Positions 33,156 to 41,140 of a stretch of DNA of 64,000 nt are shown here, piece by piece (positions within the stretch are counted from its first letter, which is position 1; every line of letters begins with the position of its first letter). The stretch is taken from assembly GCF_030056665.1 (NCBI RefSeq), contig NZ_JASHIG010000006.1, one strand, 5' to 3'. The position numbers were made by a program, and so were the translations under genes. The notes below the pieces were generated by a model that did no database searches, had not been told where the DNA came from, and worked only from the letters and a program-made list of their open reading frames with translations. The DNA comes from Flectobacillus roseus (GTDB lineage Bacteria; Bacteroidota; Bacteroidia; Cytophagales; Spirosomataceae).

Positions 33156-35900
33156 TTAAAGTTTGAAGCGCAAGCCCAATAAATAGCTGCGTTGATAATA
33201 GTCTTGTCGAATTAAAGTTTTGTTACTAAGGTTTGATTGTTCTGGAATAGACGAGTTGACAGGGTTGCTATTTTTGATAAAAACACGCATTGGAGTGTTT
33301 AAAAGGTTATTAGCCTTGGCAAAAATCGTCCAATGTTTCCCTATATTCTTTTCGATGGACGCATCCATTTGGATAAAAGCTTCTTGCCAAAGGTCATTGT
33401 TCAAAAATTGAGATACGGTGTTGATACGCTCGCCTGTATACGAAGCTGCCAATTGTGCATCAATGCCTTTTTTACCATCTTTATAAAAAACTGATAGGTT
33501 TCCTACATGTGCCGACTGCCCATACATCGGACGAGTTTGGTCAACGCTACGAGGCTCTAGGTTGCCTTGGGCATTACGAATACGAATCATCTTCTTGGTC
33601 GTAATGTTTGAGTTGGTATAGGTGTAGTTGGCTTTGAAGCCAAAATTTTGGAAGTTTTTAATCACATCCAATTCCAAGCCATAGTTCTGAGCTGTTCCAA
33701 AATTGCCTGGGGTATAAAACACATCTTGTCCACGGGTTTCGTCCACTTGCAAAGTATATTCAATAGGATTCTGAATATTTTTATAAAAAATACCAGCCAT
33801 TAATTGATCTGAGGCATTAGGAAAATACTCATAACGAAAATCAATGTTGTCGGCAACAGCGCGTTTTAGGTCAGGATTACCACGTTCTTGGTATTCTTCG
33901 TTGACAATTTTCCCTGGCACAATTTCAAAAAATCCTGGGCGATTGATAGAACGGAAATACGAGAAACGTAAGTTTTGATTATTCTCCAAAGCATATTTTG
34001 TGTGAATACTTGGCAAAATATCCCAATAATCTTGTGTACCCGATGGACGAAGTTCACCCAAAGGATATAGCATATCATACCCTTGCGATGTGTGCTCGGC
34101 ACGTACGCCCGTGATGATTTGCCACTCTTTTGAGCTCCATTTTCCCATGACATACGCTGCGCCAATTTGTTCAGAAGCTTTGTAATTGAGTGCCGAAGCT
34201 ACCGTGCCACGAGGGTTTTCCAAAGACCAAGACAAATCGCTATATTGCTTGTAATCAGTTTGGTACAGCGCAAAAGGATTAATAGGTTTAAAGATATAGT
34301 TGTTATAAAAATTATCTCTTTGCTTAGTTCTAAACAAACCACCAGCACTCCAATCAATGCCTTTGAATAGGTAATTTACATTGGCATACACTGCTATATC
34401 TTGATCGTTGTTATGCTCCCAACGACGAGCGCTTTCAGTTGGATAGGTAAGTGTTTCAACAAATTTTTCTCTTTTTCCTAAAAAATTCACACTAGTATTT
34501 TCTGGTACAGCATTGGTTGCCAAAGAATACACAGCCGACCAGTTCACTGAAAGGTTTGTTGCTAACTGATGTTTAGCTTGTAAAGTTGAATTAAAAATAC
34601 TTTGTCGAGTATATCTTAAACGAGTCGAAAATCCTAGACCAGCATTGCCTGCCACAGGGTCATAGCCACCAGAAGAAAAATCAGTAGTTTTGGTTTGGCG
34701 AACCTGCCAGTTTTGCAAATTCATAAACGCATTGTACCACTGCAATTTAGTACGTGAATTAAGGATAAAATCTAGTTTGGCATGTAGTCCCAAACGTTGT
34801 TGTTGTTCTGAGTAATTACGTTGCGCCAAACTAGTAATACGAGACGTAGTTTCAGTATCGTAGACTGTCGAATTATAAAAATCACTATTGCTACCACGAA
34901 AAGTATTTTGGAAACTTCCCGCTAGAATTACCCCCAAACGATTATGCATATAGCGGTTGCCTGCCGACAAACCCGCAACGATATTTGGCATAGGCGAAGC
35001 CGACTTTGTATCTAAAAACCCTTTCGCAAAATCCTGTATAGTAGCCGAATACGTTTTACCATAAGCCTCATAAGGGGACTGGGTATGAATCAAACTTTTG
35101 TTCATCGAGTCAAATGAGCGATTCATAAACAACTCGCTGTATCCTGTAGCCAAATTGGCTTTTAGCTCTAGTTGTGTTGGCGCTTCTTTCATCACCATAT
35201 TGATTACACCACCAACGGCATCACCTTCTTTGTCGGGCGTAAGAGATTTGCTTACTTCTAAGCGACCTAACAGTTCGGAAGGGAATATATCTAAAGGTAC
35301 ATAACGATATTTATTGTCTGGACTTGGGATTTTGATACCATTGACCAAAGTATAATTATAGCGTTTGTCCATACCACGCATAATGGCGTATTGCCCATCG
35401 CCGTTACTATTTCGTTCGATTGAGATACCCGAAACACGTTGTACCAAATTGGCAACCGTTAAATCAGGTGAAATTTCGATGGCTTTTCCCGAAACGATAT
35501 TCATCAACTGTAGCGCATTGCGTTCGGCGGAGCGAGCGGCAAGTTCAGAAGATTTATCACTATTAGCAGACACCACCACTTCGTCGAGTGTCTGATTAGC
35601 ATGAGGTTTAAGTTGAATTTTGCGGTTGGTATGTTGCGAAATTTCGATAGTTTCCTCAAAAGACTGATAACCCACATAGCTTACTTTGATGGTATGAGTT
35701 CCTTTTTTGAGTCCTTTGATACGAAAGTTTCCGTCTAATCCAACCACATCATAAACTCCTTGTGGAACAGCCCTTACGACAGCGCCAACGAGCGGTTCGC
35801 CTGTTTGTTGGTCGGCAACTGAGCCATGAAGTTGAAAATTTTGCGTAAATCCAATGTGCGCCATTAGGCAACACCAAAGCATTATAAAATATTTGCACAT
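33156..35900 (-). CDS. TonB-dependent receptor with CarboxypepD_reg domain
   Basis: Outer-membrane gated channel for a large ligand. I chose the start at 35900 (MCKYFIMLWCCLMAHIGFTQ) because it gives a normal signal peptide; an ATG 13 codons upstream is possible. The 914-residue protein has a CarboxypepD_reg-like domain (about 22-105), a plug (TLDEVVVSANSDKS; ISIERNSNGDGQYAIMRGMD) and a barrel with a TonB_dep_Rec C-terminal part (YLLGLRFKL). It is of the FecA/CirA-like type, not SusC, as it lacks a SusD partner. The position upstream of the beta-helix protein and phytase suggests uptake of phytate or its breakdown products. Confidence 0.93.
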   Translation of the reverse strand: MCKYFIMLWCCLMAHIGFTQNFQLHGSVADQQTGEPLVGAVVRAVPQGVYDVVGLDGNFRIKGLKKGTHTIKVSYVGYQSFEETIEISQHTNRKIQLKPHANQTLDEVVVSANSDKSSELAARSAERNALQLMNIVSGKAIEISPDLTVANLVQRVSGISIERNSNGDGQYAIMRGMDKRYNYTLVNGIKIPSPDNKYRYVPLDIFPSELLGRLEVSKSLTPDKEGDAVGGVINMVMKEAPTQLELKANLATGYSELFMNRSFDSMNKSLIHTQSPYEAYGKTYSATIQDFAKGFLDTKSASPMPNIVAGLSAGNRYMHNRLGVILAGSFQNTFRGSNSDFYNSTVYDTETTSRITSLAQRNYSEQQQRLGLHAKLDFILNSRTKLQWYNAFMNLQNWQVRQTKTTDFSSGGYDPVAGNAGLGFSTRLRYTRQSIFNSTLQAKHQLATNLSVNWSAVYSLATNAVPENTSVNFLGKREKFVETLTYPTESARRWEHNNDQDIAVYANVNYLFKGIDWSAGGLFRTKQRDNFYNNYIFKPINPFALYQTDYKQYSDLSWSLENPRGTVASALNYKASEQIGAAYVMGKWSSKEWQIITGVRAEHTSQGYDMLYPLGELRPSGTQDYWDILPSIHTKYALENNQNLRFSYFRSINRPGFFEIVPGKIVNEEYQERGNPDLKRAVADNIDFRYEYFPNASDQLMAGIFYKNIQNPIEYTLQVDETRGQDVFYTPGNFGTAQNYGLELDVIKNFQNFGFKANYTYTNSNITTKKMIRIRNAQGNLEPRSVDQTRPMYGQSAHVGNLSVFYKDGKKGIDAQLAASYTGERINTVSQFLNNDLWQEAFIQMDASIEKNIGKHWTIFAKANNLLNTPMRVFIKNSNPVNSSIPEQSNLSNKTLIRQDYYQRSYLLGLRFKL

Positions 35901-35959
35901 AATTGTCGATTGAGACCTACCTTGAATACAGATGAGCATCGAGAGCCTCGTTGTTTTTG

Positions 35960-36145
35960 CTGTGACAAAGGTGCGATAAGTCTATTTTGATTTGCAAATT
36001 TGCGCCGTTACAAAAAGGAAACAGCGTTACAATGAGCGTTAACAAAAAAGCAACAGCGTGAATTAAAAGCCACTAACAAACTGACAGTCAACATATTTTA
36101 ATTTTAAAAACGTTACATTATCAAATTGTTAACGTTACGTTTCTG
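35960..36145 (-). promoter_or_regulatory. Array of CGTTACA-type sites upstream of the TonB receptor
   Basis: CGTTACA occurs at 36006-36012, 36025-36031 and 36111-36117, CGTTAACA at 36037-36044, and GTTAACGTTACG at 36128-36139. All are in one orientation within the 247-bp gap between the receptor start and the TPR-LuxR stop. Such a cluster of like words is what an operator array looks like. Which regulator binds is unknown: the adjacent TPR-LuxR protein or a PhoB-type regulator are candidates. Confidence 0.5.
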
Positions 36146-36147
36146 AA

Positions 36148-37776
36148 TTATAAAGACTGAATAAAGGAAGAAAGATTCTCTCCTTGAGCCAAATTGAGCT
36201 TCTTGCGAAGACGGTATCTCAGTACTCGCAGACTATCTTGTGATACACCTAATAAGGAGGCGATTTCGGCAGAATTAAGATTCATTTTGAGTAAAGCAAT
36301 CAAGCGAATATCGTTGGAGGTAAGTTGTTCGGTATGAGATTTTAGTTTTTCTAAAAATCTTTGGTGTACTTGTTCAAACACATGACGGAAGTGTTCCCAA
36401 TCGTGGTCATGGGTAAAACTTTGATGGATTTCCTGCATGATTTGTTTCAGATTTTTCGAAACATTTTTTCGGTCATCTTTGAGGGTTTCTTCCAAACGCA
36501 AATACAGTTTTTGCAAAAGCTGATTTTTTTGAATGACGTGCAAAGTGTGTGCGCTAAGTTCCTGAGTTTTGATTTCGAGTTGATTTTTCAGGTACTCTTC
36601 CTCCAATTGCTGATTACGCAAAGCCGCTTGCATCAACGCCTGCTCGGTTTCTGACACCTTTTGATTTTGTTGATTAAGGCGTAGTTCATTGGCAATTTTC
36701 ATTCGTTGGCGACTCATAATCACAAAGCCCAAACTTCCTAACAAAACTAATACCACAGCTACAGCGATACCCACTATTTGGTTGGTTTTGGTGGCATGAT
36801 CGAGACGTTCGATTTCTGCATTTTTTTTAGCAATATCATACATCACTTGTAGTACAGCCATTTGCTGCATACTTTTTTCGGAGTATATATCCATAGTCAT
36901 TTTTCGACTCAGTTCAAGATAGTAATAGGCACTATCGTTACGTCCTAAATCGTGCAAGGCTCTCGATATATCTCTGTAGGCACTAGCTTCTTGATATTTT
37001 TCTTTAAGCTCTTGCGAAAGCAATAGCGCTTTTCTCGAATAATTAAGTCCCTCTTGGGTTTTTCCCGTTTTGCGCAATACATCTCCTAAGTTGTTGATAA
37101 CTTCTATTTGGGATAGTTCATCTTTGGTAACTTGATTGGCCACTAGGGCTTTGTTGAAATAGAAATAGGCTGAGTCATACCGAGATAAATCTTCAAAAAT
37201 ACTTCCTAGGTTTTCATAAATTTTGGCAATACCACTCTGATTACCAGCTTTTTGATATTCATTAATAGCTTTACGCTGAAAGTCAAGTGCCAAAGGATAT
37301 TTCCCTTGCTTTTCATACAAATGTCCCAAACGGCCATAGGTTTTAGCAATACCGCTTGGCTCTTTTTGTTTTTGAAAAATCTGTAAAGCTTCCTGATATT
37401 GTTGCTGAGCCGCATTGGGATTGCGAAGGTAGTAATACAAAAGTCCAAGGTCGCAAAGATTGTCAGCCAAGAGAAGAGGTTTTTGTTGGCTTTTCAACAC
37501 CTTATTGGCCTGTAAATGAAGCTCTAAGGCTTGAGGATAATGCCCAAAATGAAAACATAATTGCCCCATCTGTTGCAGATAGAGCCCTGCTTCAAGCATT
37601 TGTTGCTTTTCGACAGCCGAGTTGTATTGGGCTTTTAGCTTGAGCAGTTTGGTATCTGGATGAGGGATTTCACTGTAAAAAGTATCTTTATCGAGGGTTT
37701 GAGCCGAACCATGAAGTACAATACCCAAAGCCCAAAGGACTAGCAGAAATTTGGCGTGCGATTTTATAGACAACAT
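36148..37776 (-). CDS. TPR-containing LuxR-type regulator, membrane-anchored
   Basis: A regulator type common in Bacteroidota. I chose the start at 37776 (MLSIKSHAKFLLVLWALGIVLHGSAQ), a signal peptide; an ATG nine codons upstream is possible. The 542 residues hold about six TPR repeats (about 60-310, periplasmic), a single membrane helix (VGIAVAVVLVLLGSLGFVIM), a long coiled coil, and a C-terminal LuxR-like helix-turn-helix (ALLKMNLNSAEIASLLGVSQ then LRYRLRKKL). So it likely senses something in the periplasm and acts on DNA from the membrane. It is upstream of and parallel to the TonB receptor/phytase genes, hence a candidate controller of them. Confidence 0.88.
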   Translation of the reverse strand: MLSIKSHAKFLLVLWALGIVLHGSAQTLDKDTFYSEIPHPDTKLLKLKAQYNSAVEKQQMLEAGLYLQQMGQLCFHFGHYPQALELHLQANKVLKSQQKPLLLADNLCDLGLLYYYLRNPNAAQQQYQEALQIFQKQKEPSGIAKTYGRLGHLYEKQGKYPLALDFQRKAINEYQKAGNQSGIAKIYENLGSIFEDLSRYDSAYFYFNKALVANQVTKDELSQIEVINNLGDVLRKTGKTQEGLNYSRKALLLSQELKEKYQEASAYRDISRALHDLGRNDSAYYYLELSRKMTMDIYSEKSMQQMAVLQVMYDIAKKNAEIERLDHATKTNQIVGIAVAVVLVLLGSLGFVIMSRQRMKIANELRLNQQNQKVSETEQALMQAALRNQQLEEEYLKNQLEIKTQELSAHTLHVIQKNQLLQKLYLRLEETLKDDRKNVSKNLKQIMQEIHQSFTHDHDWEHFRHVFEQVHQRFLEKLKSHTEQLTSNDIRLIALLKMNLNSAEIASLLGVSQDSLRVLRYRLRKKLNLAQGENLSSFIQSL

Positions 37777-37882
37777 ATCAAAGGGGAATTTGAAAATCAG
37801 CACAAAGTTGCCCCAAGATTCCCAAAGCGTAATAGCTAGATAATATTGTTAATGATTATTTAATGAAGAGGGGTGTTTAGGG

Positions 37883-37907
37883 GCAAAGGCACAGAGGCAC
37901 AAAGTGG
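37883..37907. repeat. AAAGGCACAGAGGCACAAAG repeat
   Basis: Contains AAAGGCACAGAGGCACAAAG exactly. Same family as 26228-26270 and the inverted pair at 31772-31874. Confidence 0.7.
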
Positions 37908-38043
37908 GGTTAGGGGTTGAAAAGTCGTGATTTGTTGAAAGAGTTCTTAGAATTGTGTGGTATTTATATAAATCTGTTGATTACTGGATAAAACGAGGAA
38001 GTGTGATTCAGGTTTTTATACTTTTCACTGAATTTTATAAAAA

Positions 38044-38093
38044 CAGTTTCAAACTGTTAAAAAATGAGTCCAAGACTAAGTCTTGAACTAGTA
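38044..38093. repeat. Short dispersed repeat, copy 2 (CAGTTT..AGTCCAAGACTAAG)
   Basis: CAGTTTCAAACTGTTAAAAA, then GAGTCCAAGACTAAGTCTTG and AACTAGTA. It matches 1455-1515 nearly base for base, though the two are 36 kb apart and next to unrelated genes. Confidence 0.75.
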
Positions 38094-38152
38094 TATTCAA
38101 TTTTGTCCAGTAATCAGATAAATCTGTAAATTCCAACGGCATAATCCATATA

Positions 38153-38202
38153 AGTCTATACAAGAATAGGGACACATCTGCGCCCCTATTCTTGTATAGA
38201 CT
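38153..38202 (-). terminator. nadA terminator
   Basis: AGTCTATACAAGAATAGGG (38153-38171) and CCCTATTCTTGTATAGACT (38184-38202) form a perfect 19-bp stem 16 nt past the nadA stop. It lacks a strong T-run, so part of its role may be mRNA protection. Confidence 0.8.
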
Positions 38203-38218
38203 AAGTCCTAAAGTATTT

Positions 38219-39208
38219 CTATTTACTAATATCCAACATAGCTTTCAAAGCCTTAAGTGCTGGTTCACGAATGTCTTCTGCTACCTGAATTTCTGGTAAC
38301 TCATAAAACATCGCGTTGTAGAGTTTTTCCAAGGTATTCATTTTCATATATGGACATTCTGAGCATGCGCAAGTGTTTTTCTCGTTGGCAGGGGCTGGAA
38401 TAATCTTTTTGTTTGGAACAGACTCCTTCATTTTATGTAAAATACCTGCTTCGGTAGCTACGATAAATTCATGGCAATCAGAGTCTTTCACAAAATTCAA
38501 AAGAGCAGTAGTCGAACCTACAAAATCAGCTTGAGAAAGAATAACCTCTTTACATTCTGGGTGAGCGATTAATAAAGCATTAGGATTTTCTTCCTTTACT
38601 TTTTTCAATTTCTCTAAAGAAATATCGATGTGAACAATACAAGCACCATCCCAAAGAATAAGGTCACGACCTGTTTTCTTGGCTACATATCTTCCCAAGT
38701 TGGCATCTGGTGCGAAGATGATTTGCTTATCCGCAGGAATCGATTCAACCACCTTGAGAGCATTCGACGAAGTACAAATAATATCCGTCATGGCTTTTAC
38801 GTCAGCTGTACAGTTGATATAACTTACCACAACAGCTTCAGGATATTGCGCCTTGAAAGCAGCGAATTCTTCTTTTGGAGCAGAATCTGCTAATGAACAA
38901 CCTGCATTAAAATCGGGGATAACGACTTTTTTGTTAGGGTTCAAAATTTTGGCTGTCTCACCCATAAAATGCACGCCACAAAATACAATCATGTCGGCAT
39001 CTGTTTTTTCGGCTGCTTGTGCCAATGCAAGGCTATCTCCCAAAAAGTCAGCCAAATCTTGAATTTCAGCATCTACATAGTAGTGAGCCAAGATTACTGC
39101 ATTTTTTTCTTTTTTAAGCTTTAAAATTTCTTCTTTTAAGTCAGTGCCCTTAAAAGGTACCGAACGGCTCACATAGCCTACTTTATTTACTTCGTCTAGT
39201 AAGTTCAT
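38219..39208 (-). CDS. nadA: Quinolinate synthase A
   Basis: NadA condenses iminoaspartate with dihydroxyacetone phosphate to quinolinate in de novo NAD synthesis and carries an oxygen-sensitive [4Fe-4S] cluster. The 329-residue protein shows the likely cluster ligands: Cys104 (NAGCSLADS), Cys190 (DGACIVHI) and Cys285 in CACSECPYM, with the three-fold pseudo-repeat of the family. It lies downstream of nadC on the same strand with 317 nt of repeat-filled sequence between. The aspartate oxidase gene nadB, needed to make iminoaspartate, is not in the window. Confidence 0.96.
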   Translation of the reverse strand: MNLLDEVNKVGYVSRSVPFKGTDLKEEILKLKKEKNAVILAHYYVDAEIQDLADFLGDSLALAQAAEKTDADMIVFCGVHFMGETAKILNPNKKVVIPDFNAGCSLADSAPKEEFAAFKAQYPEAVVVSYINCTADVKAMTDIICTSSNALKVVESIPADKQIIFAPDANLGRYVAKKTGRDLILWDGACIVHIDISLEKLKKVKEENPNALLIAHPECKEVILSQADFVGSTTALLNFVKDSDCHEFIVATEAGILHKMKESVPNKKIIPAPANEKNTCACSECPYMKMNTLEKLYNAMFYELPEIQVAEDIREPALKALKAMLDISK

Positions 39209-39268
39209 CTTTATTAATCGGTGAATTGTTGTCTAGTTAAAAATTATATCGGACTTTGATAGATAGAT

Positions 39269-39326
39269 GAAAGTAGGTTATTTGTTAACCATATACTCGT
39301 TATTAGTATCAATTCATAATCGGAAG
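39269..39326 (+). repeat. Solo arm of the 345-bp composite repeat (diverged)
   Basis: AAGTAGGTTATTTGTTAACC, then ATATACTCGTTATTAGTATC, TTCATAATCGGAAG. The word order and spacing match the left arm at 24531-24597, with about a quarter of positions changed. Confidence 0.65.
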
Positions 39327-39456
39327 AATCTAACCGATAAATACTATACTTTATTTTTCATGCTACCCAGTATTATAGAGTTGTGAGCTATACCAAGCGA
39401 AGTTGAGACATGCATCTTTAGCTATTTTTATGAAAATGAATGCATTTTTCTATTTT

Positions 39457-39487
39457 TTCCGAAATCAGCAATCCCAAATCCACAATC
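39457..39487. repeat. GGATT-word repeat, copy near nadC
   Basis: TTCCGAAATCAGCAATCCCA then AATCCACAATC. It matches 30658-30690 with few changes. Confidence 0.6.
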
Positions 39488-39525
39488 ACTGAAATCATTC
39501 ACAACTCACAATTCTTCATTATTCC

Positions 39526-40380
39526 TTAGTACGCTTTCAAGCTTAAATCTAAGCTTTTGATTTGGTGTGTCAATGCGCCACTCGAAATATAATCTACGCC
39601 ACATTCGGCATATTGGCGAATGGTAGTTTCGTTGATACCTCCTGAAGCCTCAGTTAAGTATTTGCCATCGATTAAGCGAACTGCTTCACGAAGGTTTTCA
39701 AAACTGAAGTTATCCAACATGATTCTATTAACTTGACCAATCGCCAAAACCTGTTGTAGTTCATCGAGGTTACGTACTTCTATTTCAATTTGAAGATTTT
39801 TTCCTGTTTGTACTAAATATTCATTTGCCTGACGAATCGCATTGGCAATGCCTCCCGCATAATCTACGTGATTATCTTTGATTAAGATCATATCAAAAAG
39901 TGCGTAGCGATGGTTTACGGCACCACCGATTTTACAAGCCCATTTTTCACAAAGTCTAAAATTTGGCGTTGTTTTACGGGTATCTAATAACTTGGTATTC
40001 GTTCCCTCAATCAAATTAACCATCGAGCGTGTGTAAGTAGCAATACCCGACATCCGTTGCATACAATTGAGTACCAAGCGCTCGGCTTTCAATATCGACT
40101 GCGAACGACCTTCTACGGTTAATACGACTTGTCCATGGTCGATGGTGGTACCATCTTCGAGAATTGTTGAGACCTGAAGCTCAGGGTCAACTTCTGCAAA
40201 AATCATTTTGGCGAGTTCGACACCAGCCAAAATCCCTTTATCTTTTACCAATAATCTGGCACGTCCAATGGCATCATGCGGTACAGTCGAGAGCGAAGTA
40301 TGGTCGCCATCACCGACGTCTTCAGTCAAAGCATTTTGAATGAAGTTTTTGATATAAGTTGGTTCTAAATAATTAAACAT
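39526..40380 (-). CDS. nadC: Nicotinate-nucleotide diphosphorylase (carboxylating)
   Basis: NadC (quinolinate phosphoribosyltransferase) turns quinolinate and PRPP into nicotinate mononucleotide with loss of CO2, the step after NadA. The 284 residues match the family in length and in motifs: LTEDVGDGDHTS at the N terminus, ATYTRSMVN, LDTRKTTPNFR, GGAVNHRYALFDMILIKDNH and the closing phosphate-site region LDNFSF and ASGGINETT. Complete. It is first of the nadC-nadA pair. A -7-type element lies 26 nt upstream. Confidence 0.97.
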   Translation of the reverse strand: MFNYLEPTYIKNFIQNALTEDVGDGDHTSLSTVPHDAIGRARLLVKDKGILAGVELAKMIFAEVDPELQVSTILEDGTTIDHGQVVLTVEGRSQSILKAERLVLNCMQRMSGIATYTRSMVNLIEGTNTKLLDTRKTTPNFRLCEKWACKIGGAVNHRYALFDMILIKDNHVDYAGGIANAIRQANEYLVQTGKNLQIEIEVRNLDELQQVLAIGQVNRIMLDNFSFENLREAVRLIDGKYLTEASGGINETTIRQYAECGVDYISSGALTHQIKSLDLSLKAY

Positions 40381-40405
40381 GCTAGATACAGATTGTTTTA
40401 TGCCC

Positions 40406-40413
40406 CAAAAGTA
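40406..40413 (-). promoter_or_regulatory. -7 element upstream of nadC
   Basis: On the minus strand this reads TACTTTTG, an exact TAnnTTTG match, 26 nt before the nadC start. No -33 element is evident at the usual distance. Confidence 0.4.
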
Positions 40414-40532
40414 AGAAAATTATTCAATTGTACTTTTGAAATTTTTTGTAAGCAATACCTCTAAATTATTATAAAAATCCCAAGAAAATTGGGGAAGTCT
40501 CTTTTTATACAGACGTAAAATTTGGTGTAAAG

Positions 40533-40565
40533 TTTGCGATACTTCTATAAAACTTGCTACTTTTG
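40533..40565 (+). promoter_or_regulatory. Consensus Bacteroidota promoter
   Basis: TTTG (40533-40536) and TACTTTTG (40558-40565) are 21 nt apart, matching the -33/-7 pattern of the primary sigma factor of this phylum. The predicted transcription start is only a few bases before the ATG at 40575, so the message would be almost leaderless. Confidence 0.65.
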
Positions 40566-40574
40566 TGTTCAACA

Positions 40575-40940
40575 ATGAAAAAAACATCTCACATATCGCG
40601 TTTGTTCAGCACTTTTTTTGTGTGCTTGATGCTGATGTTTACCGTATTTGGTAAAACGTTTTCGGCATCACAGGTACACTATTCTGGTGTAAAAAAAGCG
40701 AAAACTGAGCAGTCTAAAAAGCAAAAAGGAGCTACTCCTGAATGTTCGGTTAGTGAGTTATCAGTAATGCACGCTAGTCCAAGTATTAGTTTTGATACTG
40801 TTAGCGACTTTGTTTTTTCAATTCCTAGCGTTGCGATTCCTGTGGCGGTTCATGCTCTGGGTCAGCAATTGAAGGTTACTTCTCCTAATATTCTTTACGA
40901 AATTCTATTTGAGCATTTTATTGCTACCAATGCTCCCTGA
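40575..40940 (+). CDS. Small secreted protein of unknown function
   Basis: A 121-residue protein with a clear signal peptide (MKKTSHISRLFSTFFVCLML, continuing FTVFGKTFSASQ). The rest is a short Lys/Gln/Ser stretch and a moderately hydrophobic C-terminal half that might form one membrane-associated segment (FVFSIPSVAIPVAVHALG). I chose the ATG at 40575 because the promoter at 40533-40565 lies downstream of the earlier ATG at 40554. It precedes secDF by 200 nt on the same strand, but linkage is uncertain. I do not recognise the family. Confidence 0.6.
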   Translation: MKKTSHISRLFSTFFVCLMLMFTVFGKTFSASQVHYSGVKKAKTEQSKKQKGATPECSVSELSVMHASPSISFDTVSDFVFSIPSVAIPVAVHALGQQLKVTSPNILYEILFEHFIATNAP

Positions 40941-41140
40941 TTCCCTTTTTTCTTGGTTTAAATGATTGAAAGTCTAACATTATAGGCTTCATGGGCAATT
41001 TATTGGTCATTTGTATCACAATTTCCCCAAGCTTCAGGCTCAACATTTACTCCACCCTTACCAAACCCTTTTCCATTCTTGTAATAGACAACTGTTACAC
41101 ACAAGTAATTCACATTCATTTTTCAAATAACTAAAAACAA

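Larger units (their letters stand above)
37804..38218. other. 415-bp intergenic region with repeats and the nadA terminator
   Basis: No gene is seen. Contents are a CACAGAGG-word repeat (37883-37907), copy 2 of the AGTCCAAGACTAAG repeat (38044-38093) and a perfect 19-bp terminator (38153-38202). Confidence 0.7.
39209..39525. other. 317-bp region of repeats between nadA and nadC
   Basis: There is no gene and no clear terminator. It holds a solo arm of the composite element (39269-39326), a GGATT-word repeat (39457-39487) and a TTCACAACTCACAATTC run (39497-39520). The repeats may have accumulated in what was once a shorter nad operon spacer. Confidence 0.65.

Noticed and set aside
35900..36147. 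Cobalamin riboswitch upstream of the TonB receptor
   Set aside because: No B12-box-like sequence was seen; the repeated CGTTACA words look like protein-binding sites.
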